Assembly (NCBI RefSeq): GCF_014205055.1
Contig: NZ_JACHMS010000001.1
Location: forward strand, 6,324,001-6,388,000
Direction of reading: 5' to 3'
Source: Streptomyces luteogriseus
GTDB lineage: Bacteria; Actinomycetota; Actinomycetes; Streptomycetales; Streptomycetaceae
DNA: 64,000 bases
Part shown: positions 42,051 to 49,843 of the stretch, piece by piece
How positions within the stretch are numbered: the stretch's first letter is position 1
Layout: every line of letters starts with the position of its first letter
Translations under genes and position numbers: made by a program
Notes under the pieces: generated by a model
Databases searched by the model: none
What the model was told of the DNA's origin: nothing
The model's input: the letters and a program-made list of their open reading frames with translations, nothing else

Positions 42051-43091
42051 GTGGCGTCCCACCGTCGTCCTAAGCAGCCGAGCCGCGCACGTGTGACCGT
42101 GCTGACCACCGCCGCCGCCGCTGCCGTCGCCTTCAGCTCGCAGGCCGCCAACGCGGCCCCCAGTGAGAAGCCGAGCAAGGACGAGGTCAAGACCAAGGTC
42201 GACAAGCTCTACGAAGAGGCGGAGCAGGCCACCGAGAAGTACAACGGGGCCAAGGAGAAGCAGGAGAAGCTCCAGAAGGAGATCTCCACCATCCAGGACA
42301 ACGTGGCCCGCGGCCAGGAGGAGCTCAACGAGCTCCGCGACGGTCTGGGCCTCGCCGCCGCGTCGCAGTACCGCACCGGCTCCATCGACCCCTCCGTCCA
42401 GCTGTTCCTCTCCGCGAACCCCGAGGACTACCTCGACAAGGCCTCCACGCTCGACCAGTTGAGCAGCCAGCAGGTCGAGGCACTGAAGAAGGTCCAGGAG
42501 AAGCAGCGCGAACTGGCACAGCAGCGCGCCGAGGCCTCCGAGAAGCTCAAGGACCTCGCCTCCACCCGGACCGAACTGGGCAAGAAGAAGAAGGAAGTCC
42601 AGGGCAAGCTCTCCTCCGCGCAGAAGCTGCTCAACAGCCTCACCGCCGCCGAGAAGGCCGCACTCGCCGCCGAGCAGAGCCGCGCCAGCCGGGCCAGCGA
42701 GCGCGACGCCCTCGACGTCGACGTCCCGCCCGGCTCGGGCCGCGCCGCGGCCGCCTTCGCCTTCGCCCAGAGCCAGCTCGGCAAGCCCTACGTCTACGGC
42801 GCCACCGGCATGAGCTCCTTCGACTGCTCCGGCCTCACCTCCCGGGCCTACGCCGCCGCCGGCATGCAGATCCCGCGCACCTCCGAAGCGCAGTCCCAGA
42901 TCGGCACCAAGATCTACTCCACCAGCCAGCTCAAGGTCGGCGACCTGGTGTTCTTCTTCAACGACCTGCACCACGTCGGCCTCTACGCCGGCAACGGGCA
43001 GATCATCCACGCCCCGCGCACCGGCACCGTCGTCCGCTACGAGTCGATGAGCACCATCGGCGGCCCCTTCATGTTCGGCGTCCGGGTCTGA
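42051..43091 (+). CDS. Secreted NlpC/P60 peptidoglycan endopeptidase
   Basis: 346 residues from GTG. Signal peptide (RARVTVLTTAAAAAVAFSSQAANA), a long coiled coil (about 35-215, with DKLYEEAEQATEKYNGAKEKQEKLQKEI), then NlpC/P60: SSFDCSGLTSRAYAAAG with the catalytic Cys, LHHVGLYAGNGQIIHAPRTG with the catalytic and following His. The coiled coil is the FtsX-regulated type known from RipC and related enzymes. It cleaves the D-Glu to diamino acid bond in stem peptides. GAAGGAG lies ten bases before the GTG. Confidence 0.93.
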   Translation: MASHRRPKQPSRARVTVLTTAAAAAVAFSSQAANAAPSEKPSKDEVKTKVDKLYEEAEQATEKYNGAKEKQEKLQKEISTIQDNVARGQEELNELRDGLGLAAASQYRTGSIDPSVQLFLSANPEDYLDKASTLDQLSSQQVEALKKVQEKQRELAQQRAEASEKLKDLASTRTELGKKKKEVQGKLSSAQKLLNSLTAAEKAALAAEQSRASRASERDALDVDVPPGSGRAAAAFAFAQSQLGKPYVYGATGMSSFDCSGLTSRAYAAAGMQIPRTSEAQSQIGTKIYSTSQLKVGDLVFFFNDLHHVGLYAGNGQIIHAPRTGTVVRYESMSTIGGPFMFGVRV

Positions 43092-43170
43092 CGACCGGCT
43101 CCCGGAGCCTTCGGGACCAGGACACCCTGTCCGCCGTTCGGGCGAATCACGACGGCCCCGAGTGAGCCCA

Positions 43171-43204
43171 CGCCCCGCCACTGACCTGCGTCAGCGGCGG
43201 GGCG
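43171..43204 (+). terminator. Terminator between the NlpC/P60 genes
   Basis: A 15-bp stem with one mismatch (CGCCCCGCC.CTGAC and its complement, arms 43171-43185 and 43190-43204) and a CTGC loop. Confidence 0.7.
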
Positions 43205-43230
43205 CAGTGCTGGATACCCACGGATGGTCG

Positions 43231-43259
43231 TTGGCGGCCCTGCGTCGCGGGGCTACTGT
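43231..43259 (+). promoter_or_regulatory. Probable promoter of the second NlpC/P60 gene
   Basis: TTGGCG (43231-43236) and TACTGT (43254-43259) with a 17-base spacer. It follows the terminator of the first gene, so the tandem genes may be transcribed independently. Confidence 0.5.
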
Positions 43260-43302
43260 CTGCCGCGGTCCAAGTCCGCCAGCGGAAGGAGAGCGGCTTC
43301 CC

Positions 43303-44316
43303 GTGGGGTCCCATCGTCGTCTTGCACCGTCCGGGTTCGACCGGGGCGCCGGTGCCGCGGTCAGCATCCTGTCCGTCACGGCCGCCGCCCTGGGCGCGGT
43401 ACCGTCCGCCGCCGCACCGTACGACGACACCCGTGCCCAGGTGGACCGCCTCTACGAGCAGGCCGAGAAGGCCACCGAGGCGTACAACGAGGCCGACGAG
43501 CGGGCCGACGGGCTGCGTGCCGAGGTCGGCACCGTCCGGGACCGCATCGCCCGCCAGCAGGAGCGCGTCAACTCCATGCGGGAGTCCCTCGGTTCGCTCG
43601 CCGGCGCCCAGTACCGCTCGGGCGGCATCGACCCGTCCCTCGCCCTGCTGTTCTCCGACGACCCGGACGACTACCTCGACCACGCGTCCCGGCTCGACCG
43701 TCTCACCGCCCGCCAAGCCGGCGAGCTGAGGGAGCTGAGGGGCGCCATGCGCGAACTCGCCCAGGACCGCGAGGAGGCCGCGGACAAGCTCCGCGAACTG
43801 GAGACGAGCCGCAAGGCGGTCGCCGCCCACAAGAAGACCGTGGAGCGCAAGCTCGCCACGGCCCGGCGGCTGCTCAACTCCCTGCCGGACGCCGAGCGCG
43901 ACGCCTACGGCCGCGCCTCCCGCTCCGGCCGCCCCGGCATGCCCGACCTCGGCGGCGCCACCGCCGCCTCCGGACGCGGTTCCGCCGCTGTCGCCGCCGC
44001 CCGCAGCGCGCTCGGCAAGCCCTACGTCTGGGGCGCCAACGGGCCCTCCGGCTTCGACTGTTCGGGCCTGATGCAGTGGTCGTACGCGCAGGCCGGGGTC
44101 TCCCTGCCGCGCACCTCGCAGGCCCAGCGGTATGCCGGCCGGCAGGTCCCGCTGTCCGAGGCGCGCCCCGGCGACCTGGTCGTCTACCGGGGCGACGCCA
44201 GCCATGTCGGGATGTACATGGGCAACGGGCAGGTCATCCACGCGCCCTACCCCGGCGCGCCCGTGCGCTACGACCCGGTCGGGATGATGCCCGTCTCGTC
44301 GGTCACCAGGGTCTGA
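43303..44316 (+). CDS. Secreted NlpC/P60 endopeptidase, paralogue
   Basis: 337 residues from GTG. It has the same architecture as the preceding gene: signal (VSILSVTAAALGAVPSAAA), a coiled coil beginning AQVDRLYEQAEKATEAYNEADERADGL, and NlpC/P60 with Cys in SGFDCSGLMQWSYAQAG and His in ASHVGMYMGNGQVIHAPYPG. The two are clear tandem duplicates that have diverged; this copy has a more Arg-rich coiled coil. GGAAGGAG precedes the GTG at a similar long spacing as in the first copy. Confidence 0.92.
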   Translation: MGSHRRLAPSGFDRGAGAAVSILSVTAAALGAVPSAAAPYDDTRAQVDRLYEQAEKATEAYNEADERADGLRAEVGTVRDRIARQQERVNSMRESLGSLAGAQYRSGGIDPSLALLFSDDPDDYLDHASRLDRLTARQAGELRELRGAMRELAQDREEAADKLRELETSRKAVAAHKKTVERKLATARRLLNSLPDAERDAYGRASRSGRPGMPDLGGATAASGRGSAAVAAARSALGKPYVWGANGPSGFDCSGLMQWSYAQAGVSLPRTSQAQRYAGRQVPLSEARPGDLVVYRGDASHVGMYMGNGQVIHAPYPGAPVRYDPVGMMPVSSVTRV

Positions 44317-44349
44317 CCGGCACGGCCCGGCGCCCGTACGATCGGGAAC

Positions 44350-45534
44350 GTGGCAGGTCGAAGGTCGGGGTCCGCGCTGGTGGCGCTCGTCGTGCTGCTC
44401 GTCGCCCTGGCCGGGTGCGGCGGGCGGTCCGCGGCCGACAGTGCCACGGCCGACGTACAGCGGCTCCTGGACCGGCGGGCCGCGGCGGTCGTCGACCGCG
44501 ACGCTCGGGCCTACGAACGGACGGGCGAGGGGACGGATTTCGCCAAGCTGCGCGAGGTGCCCGTGGCCGCCTGGTCGTACCGGGTGACCGCGGTGCGCCG
44601 CACCGGCGACACGGCCACCGCCGACGCCGAACTGCGCTACCGCGTCGCCGGGTACGACCGGGCTCCAGTGACCACCGGACGCACCCTGCGGCTGAGCCGG
44701 GACGCGGACGGGCGGTGGTCCGTCCTCACCGACCGGCCCGCGAAGAAGTCCGCGCAGCAGCTGTGGGACCAGGGGACGGTGCACCTCGTGCGGGGCCGGC
44801 ACAGTCTCGTGCTCGGCGTCGGCCGGTCCGGCGGGTCGCTGCGGGACTTCGCGGACCTGGCCGACCGCGCGGTGCCGGCCGTGTCGGACGCGTGGGGCAG
44901 GAACTGGAGCCGGCGGGTCGTCCTGGTCGTGCCCAAGTCACTGGAGGGTATGGCGGGGCTGCTCGGCTCGCCCGCCTCGTCCTACCGCGGGATCGCGGCG
45001 GTCACCACCGGCGAGACGGGCGCCCGGACCCGGGCGCCGGCGGACCGGATCATCGTCAACCCGGACGCGTTCGCGCTCCTCGGAGACCTCGGCGAACAGG
45101 TCGTCGTCACCCACGAGACCACCCATGTCGCCACCCGCGCCCGCACCACGGCCGCCACGCCCCTGTGGCTCTCCGAGGGGTACGCCGACTGGGTCGGCTA
45201 CCGCGCCGCCGGCCGCACCCCCGCCGAGTCCGCCCCCGAGCTGTCCCGGGCGGTCGCCGAGGACCGTATCCCCACCACGCTCCCGGACGACGAGGACTTC
45301 GGCTTCACCGGCGACGCGAGCCGCCTGGCCCGCTCCTACGAGAGCGGCTGGACGGCCTGCCGGATGATCTCCGACCGCTGGGGGGAGGCCCGGCTCGGCG
45401 CCTTCTACCGGGCCGTCGGGGAGCACCGGGAGCGGGCCGGGGCGGTGGAGGACGCGATGCGGAAGGTACTGGGGACGACGCCGGACGCCTTCACGGCGCG
45501 GTGGCGGGCGTATCTGCGGGAGCAACTGGGCTGA
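44350..45534 (+). CDS. Lipoprotein with zinc metallopeptidase motif (peptidase MA-like)
   Basis: 394 residues from GTG. A lipobox VALAGCGG gives a probable outer-surface lipoprotein. Residues 30-130 resemble a NTF2-like or repeat module (LLDRRAAAVVDRDARAYERTGEG). The catalytic part has VVVTHETTHVATRA (HExxH, about residue 256) and LWLSEGYADWVG, whose Glu is the usual third zinc ligand of gluzincins. It begins 33 bases after the NlpC/P60 gene and so is likely co-transcribed with it; cell-wall or envelope protein processing is plausible. Confidence 0.85.
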   Translation: MAGRRSGSALVALVVLLVALAGCGGRSAADSATADVQRLLDRRAAAVVDRDARAYERTGEGTDFAKLREVPVAAWSYRVTAVRRTGDTATADAELRYRVAGYDRAPVTTGRTLRLSRDADGRWSVLTDRPAKKSAQQLWDQGTVHLVRGRHSLVLGVGRSGGSLRDFADLADRAVPAVSDAWGRNWSRRVVLVVPKSLEGMAGLLGSPASSYRGIAAVTTGETGARTRAPADRIIVNPDAFALLGDLGEQVVVTHETTHVATRARTTAATPLWLSEGYADWVGYRAAGRTPAESAPELSRAVAEDRIPTTLPDDEDFGFTGDASRLARSYESGWTACRMISDRWGEARLGAFYRAVGEHRERAGAVEDAMRKVLGTTPDAFTARWRAYLREQLG

Positions 45535-45572
45535 CCGCTCGGGCTGCCCGGGGTGTGCCCGGCCGAGGCGCC

Positions 45573-46811
45573 TCAGGGGGAGACGGGGGTCTCGCCCGCC
45601 CGGGTCGGCTGGGAAGGCACGGAAGCCGGCGGTGCGACGGACGGGACGGTCGCCCGCCACAGGGCGCGGGCCGCGATCAGGGCCGCGGCCACCAGCAGGC
45701 CGTTGCGCAGGAACAGCAGGGTGAGGCCGAGGCCGTCACTGGCCACCACGTTGGCGAAGTAGAACGGGAACTCCAGCACCGTCACGAAGCAGGCCACCAG
45801 TACCAGGGCGACCGGCAGCCGCATCCGGCTGCCGGGGAAGTACAGGCAGACCGCCGCCAGCCCGACCAGCCACACCATGTACTGCGGGCTGATCACCCGG
45901 CTGGTGGTGGTGAACATCAGCACGGCGACGAAGGCCGCGTCGGCGAGCGTGTGCTCCGCGAAGCGGCGGGCCAGCAGCCGCCACAGCACCAGCCAGCCGA
46001 AGGCCGCCCCGGTCAGGAACAGCGCGCCGGTGCTCACCTCGCTCACGTACGGCCCGAGGAACTCGATCGAGCCGTAGTTCAGCTTCACCTCGCCCCGCCA
46101 GCCGAAGTGCCGGGCGACGTGGAAGACCAGCGCGCCCAGCGACTCCACCTCGGTGCCCCGGTCGCGCTGGAAGGTCAGGAACGCGAACGCGCCCGGCATG
46201 GCCAGCGCGAACACCCCCGTCACCACGGTGCCGGTCACCAGCGCCGACACCCAGGCACTGCGCCGGCGGGCGGCGAGGAGCAGCATCGCGGGCCACACCT
46301 TCAGCAGCGCCCCGAAGGCGGCCAGGGCCCCCATCGCCCTAGGGTGCCGGGCGCCCGCGAGCAGGGCGGCCATCGCCACGGCCGTGACCATCACGTCGTA
46401 GCGGGCGTACACCGTCGGGCCGAGCAGGGGGACGCCGATCACCCACACCCAGGCGCCGCGCAGCGAACGGCCCGGGCGGCGGCCCGCGCACGTCATCAGG
46501 GCCAGCACGGCCAGGTCGGTGACGCAGACCAGGACGTAGAACGCGGTCGCGTAGTCCAGGAAGGGCAGCAGGCCGGGGGAGAGGATCGCCAGCGCGGCGG
46601 CGGGCGGGTACTGCCAGGTGACGTCGTTCAGCGGGAACGTTCCTGTGCTCAGGACGTCGTACCAGCCCTGGTAGATCACCTGCACGTCGCTCGTCACGTC
46701 CGGGCCCGGGAAGACGTACACCTTCAGGACGAACAGCAGCAGCACCAGCCTGGAGAGACACCAGACCACCGGCAGCCATGCCAGGGACCGCCTCGTGCCC
46801 GTCGTCTTCAC
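45573..46811 (-). CDS. GT87-family membrane mannosyltransferase-like protein
   Basis: 412 residues with about ten membrane segments, beginning VKTTGTRRSLAWLPVVWCLSRLVLLLFVL. The DUF2029/GT87 pattern is seen: an Asp soon after helix one (DVTSDVQVIYQGWYDVLSTG), WQYPPAAALAILSPGLL, ARYDVMVTAVAMAALL and SPQYMVWLVGLAAV. GT-C enzymes of this type add alpha-1,2-mannose from polyprenyl-phosphate mannose to lipoglycans; the mycobacterial homologue near this locus is Rv2181. Start chosen at GTG with AGGGATCAC ahead. It diverges from the GT4 gene. Confidence 0.85.
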   Translation of the reverse strand: MKTTGTRRSLAWLPVVWCLSRLVLLLFVLKVYVFPGPDVTSDVQVIYQGWYDVLSTGTFPLNDVTWQYPPAAALAILSPGLLPFLDYATAFYVLVCVTDLAVLALMTCAGRRPGRSLRGAWVWVIGVPLLGPTVYARYDVMVTAVAMAALLAGARHPRAMGALAAFGALLKVWPAMLLLAARRRSAWVSALVTGTVVTGVFALAMPGAFAFLTFQRDRGTEVESLGALVFHVARHFGWRGEVKLNYGSIEFLGPYVSEVSTGALFLTGAAFGWLVLWRLLARRFAEHTLADAAFVAVLMFTTTSRVISPQYMVWLVGLAAVCLYFPGSRMRLPVALVLVACFVTVLEFPFYFANVVASDGLGLTLLFLRNGLLVAAALIAARALWRATVPSVAPPASVPSQPTRAGETPVSP

Positions 46812-46928
46812 GTGATCCCTGCCCGTTCGCGTGCCGTGTCGAGGGGGCCATGATGGGCCCGTCAGCTGTGAGCGTGCCATACGTGCCGCCGCACAGGGCG
46901 AGGAGGGCGGTTCGGTAGGGTCGGCGGC

Positions 46929-48071
46929 GTGCGCAAGACCCTGATCGTGACGAACGACTTCCCGCCCCGGCCCGGCGGCATCCAGGCCTTCCTGCACAAC
47001 ATGGCGCTGCGGCTGGACCCGCAGCAGCTGGTCGTCTACGCCTCGACCTGGAAGCGGACCCGGGAGGGCGTCGAGGCGACCCGCGCCTTCGACGCCGAGC
47101 AGCCCTTCACCGTCGTACGGGACCGCACGACCATGCTGCTCCCGACCCCGGGCGCCACCCGGCGGGCCGTCGGTCTGCTGCGGGAGCACGGCTGCACCTC
47201 GGTGTGGTTCGGGGCGGCGGCCCCGCTCGGCCTGATGGCCCCGGCGCTGCGCGGGGCGGGCGCCGAGCGGCTGGTCGCCACCACGCACGGCCACGAGGCC
47301 GGCTGGGCCCAGTTGCCCGCCGCCCGGCAGCTGCTGCGCCGGATCGGCGACGCCACGGACACGATCACCTACCTCGGCGAGTACACCCGCTCGCGGATCG
47401 CCCCCGCCCTGACGCCCGAGGCCGGTGCCCGGATGGCGCAGCTGCCGCCCGGCGTCGACGAGAAGACCTTCCACCCCGGCTCGGGCGGCGACGAGGTGCG
47501 GGCCCGGCTGGGTCTGACGGACCGGCCCGTGGTCGTCTGCGTCTCCCGGCTGGTGCGGCGCAAGGGGCAGGACACCCTGATCCGGGCCCTGCCCCGCATC
47601 CTCGCCGCCGAGCCCGACACCGTCCTGCTGATCGTCGGCGGCGGCCCCTACGAGAAGGACCTGCGGCGCCTCGCGCACGAGACGGGCGTCGCCTCCTCCG
47701 TGCGCTTCACCGGCGCCGTGCCCTGGTCGGAGCTGCCCGCCCACTACGGCGCCGGCGACGTCTTCGCGATGCCCTGCCGCACCCGCCGCGGCGGCCTGGA
47801 CGTCGAGGGCCTCGGCATCGTCTACCTGGAGGCCTCCGCGACGGGCCTGCCGGTCGTGGCCGGCGACTCGGGCGGCGCCCCGGACGCGGTCCTCGACGGC
47901 GAGACCGGCTGGGTGGTGAAGGGCGGTTCCCCCGAGGAGGCCGCCGACCGGATCACCGTCCTCCTCGGCGACGCCGAGCTGCGCCGCAGGATGGGGGAGC
48001 GGGGCCGGGAGTGGGTCGAGGAGAAGTGGCGCTGGGACCTGCTCGCGGAGCGGCTCAAAGCTTTGCTGTAG
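46929..48071 (+). CDS. GT4 glycosyltransferase, PimB'-like (phosphatidylinositol mannoside synthesis)
   Basis: 380 residues in two Rossmann domains. LIVTNDFPPRPGGIQAFLHNMALRL begins the acceptor domain; the donor domain has VCVSRLVRRKGQDTLIRALPRIL, LLIVGGGPYEKDLRRLA and the EX7E motif in VEGLGIVYLEASATGLPVVAGDSGGAPD. In mycobacteria the gene at this place (Rv2188c, PimB') adds the second mannose to phosphatidylinositol using GDP-mannose. The high similarity of motif wording and the position make the same role likely. Confidence 0.87.
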   Translation: MRKTLIVTNDFPPRPGGIQAFLHNMALRLDPQQLVVYASTWKRTREGVEATRAFDAEQPFTVVRDRTTMLLPTPGATRRAVGLLREHGCTSVWFGAAAPLGLMAPALRGAGAERLVATTHGHEAGWAQLPAARQLLRRIGDATDTITYLGEYTRSRIAPALTPEAGARMAQLPPGVDEKTFHPGSGGDEVRARLGLTDRPVVVCVSRLVRRKGQDTLIRALPRILAAEPDTVLLIVGGGPYEKDLRRLAHETGVASSVRFTGAVPWSELPAHYGAGDVFAMPCRTRRGGLDVEGLGIVYLEASATGLPVVAGDSGGAPDAVLDGETGWVVKGGSPEEAADRITVLLGDAELRRRMGERGREWVEEKWRWDLLAERLKALL

Positions 48072-48076
48072 TGCGG

Positions 48077-48133
48077 GTGCCCTTCAGGGGAGCGGGGAAC
48101 TGCGCGAAGAACCACGGACAACCTGCACCCGCC
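48077..48133 (+). repeat. Streptomyces-type intergenic repeat, short form
   Basis: AGGGGAGCGGGGAACTGCGC, then GAAGAACCACGGACAACCTG and CACCCGCCG. The core matches the copies at 26060 and 56231. It lies right after the GT4 stop. Confidence 0.6.
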
Positions 48134-48192
48134 GTCAAGGATCAAGTCGCACCCCACTAGGCGGAACCGCAAATTCCGCCGATGCTGCGCGC

Positions 48193-49830
48193 ATGACAGT
48201 AAAACTGATGCAGCGTCAGCTGACAAGACGTCACATCCTGGGCATGGCAGCCCTGCAGACCGCAGCCACCCTCGGCTTCACCCGCATCGGCCTCGAAAGC
48301 GCCCGAGCCGCCGAGCCCGACGCAGTCGACACCGCCCCGGCGATCGTCGTCGGCTCCGGTTACGGCGGAGCGGTCGCCGCCCTCCGTCTCGGCCAGGCCG
48401 GCATCCGCACGATCGTCCTGGAGATGGGCCGCCTGTGGAACACCACAGGCCCCGACGGCAAGGTCTTCTGCACCACCAGCGCACCCGACCAGCGGTCCAT
48501 GTGGTTCCGCACCCGCACCGAGGCCCCCCTGTCCAGCTTCCTGTGGCTGGACGTGGTCAACCGGGACATCGACCCCTACCCCGGCGTCCTGGACCGCGTG
48601 CACTTCGACCACATGTCCGTCTACGTCGGGCGGGGCGTCGGCGGTGGCTCCCTGGTCAACGGAAGCATGGCCGTCACCCCGCCCCGGTCGTACTTCGCCG
48701 AGCAGTTCCCCACCGTCGACGCCGACGAGATGTACGGGACGTACTTCCCGCGCGCCCGCGCAGCCCTCGGCGTGAACACCGTCGACCCGGCCTGGTTCGA
48801 GTCGACGGAGTGGTACCGCTTCACCCGCGTCTCCCGCAAGCACGCCGAGAACGCGGGCCTGCGGACCACCTTCGTGCCGAGCGTCTACGACTTCGGCCAC
48901 ATGCAGCGCGAGGCGGCCGGCACCGCCCCGAAGTCGGCGCTCGGCGGCGAGGTCATCTACGGCAACAACCACGGCAAGCGCAGCCTCGACAAGACCTACC
49001 TGGCCGCCGCGCTCGGCACCGGCAACGTCACCCTCCACACCCTGGAGAAGGTGCGCGCGGTCAGCCGCGCGCCGGACGGCAGCTACGTCCTGACCGCCGA
49101 TCGCGTCGACGAGACCGGCAGGGTCGTCCAGACCAAGGAGTACGGCTGCACGTACCTCTTCCTGGGCGGCGGCAGTCTCGGCACCACCGAACTGCTGCTG
49201 CGCGCCCGGGAGACGGGCACCCTGCCCGACCTCGACGCCCGTGTCGGCGCCGGCTGGGGCCCCAACGGCAACGTGATGCTCGGCCGGGCCAACCACCTCT
49301 GGGACACGGTCGGAGCCAACCAGTCGACCATGCCGGTCATGGGCATCGACGACTGGGCGAACACCGCCAACCCGGTGTTCGCAGAGATCGCCCCGCTGCC
49401 GACGGGCCTGGAGCACTGGGTGAGCCTCTACCTGGCGATCACCAGGAACCCGGAACGGGCGTCCTTCTCCTACGACACCGGCTCGGGCCGGCTGCGGCTG
49501 GGCTGGACGGCCGCGCACTCCGCGGTCTCCGTCGCCATGGCCAAGAAGCTCTTCGACCGGATCAACGCGGCCAACGCCACGATCTACCGCTACGACCTGT
49601 TCGGTTCGAAGAGCAAGATCTTCGCCGACGACTTCACCTACCACCCGCTCGGCGGCTGCGTGCTGGGCAGGGCGACGGACGACTACGGGCGGGTCAGGGG
49701 ATATCCCCGGCTGTACGTCACCGACGGCTCGCTCGTGCCCGGGTCGCTCGGGGTGAACCCCTTCGTGACCATCACCGCGCTCGCCGAACGCACGATGGCG
49801 CGGGTCCTCGCCGAGGACACCGCGCCATGA
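48193..49830 (+). CDS. choA: Secreted cholesterol oxidase (GMC flavoenzyme)
   Basis: 545 residues, a length and layout like the Streptomyces cholesterol oxidases of known structure. A twin-arginine signal (LTRRHILGMAALQTAATLG), then FAD-binding VVGSGYGGAVAALRLGQAGIRTIVLEMG, DPYPGVLDRVHFDHMSVYVGRGVGGGSLVNG, EVIYGNNHGKRSLDKTYLAAALG, AGWGPNGNVM, and the C-terminal catalytic segments FAEIAPLP (Glu), DDFTYHPLGGCVLG (His) and SLGVNPFVTITALAERTM (Asn). The enzyme oxidises and isomerises 3-beta-hydroxysterols outside the cell. It is inserted in a block otherwise shared with mycobacteria. Confidence 0.93.
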   Translation: MTVKLMQRQLTRRHILGMAALQTAATLGFTRIGLESARAAEPDAVDTAPAIVVGSGYGGAVAALRLGQAGIRTIVLEMGRLWNTTGPDGKVFCTTSAPDQRSMWFRTRTEAPLSSFLWLDVVNRDIDPYPGVLDRVHFDHMSVYVGRGVGGGSLVNGSMAVTPPRSYFAEQFPTVDADEMYGTYFPRARAALGVNTVDPAWFESTEWYRFTRVSRKHAENAGLRTTFVPSVYDFGHMQREAAGTAPKSALGGEVIYGNNHGKRSLDKTYLAAALGTGNVTLHTLEKVRAVSRAPDGSYVLTADRVDETGRVVQTKEYGCTYLFLGGGSLGTTELLLRARETGTLPDLDARVGAGWGPNGNVMLGRANHLWDTVGANQSTMPVMGIDDWANTANPVFAEIAPLPTGLEHWVSLYLAITRNPERASFSYDTGSGRLRLGWTAAHSAVSVAMAKKLFDRINAANATIYRYDLFGSKSKIFADDFTYHPLGGCVLGRATDDYGRVRGYPRLYVTDGSLVPGSLGVNPFVTITALAERTMARVLAEDTAP

Positions 49831-49843
49831 CGCCGCACGCGCA

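Noticed and set aside
43224..46853. 1209-codon open frame across the second NlpC/P60 gene, the lipoprotein and the GT87 gene
   Set aside because: Pro/Arg/Gly-rich low-complexity translation crossing three recognisable genes in other frames.
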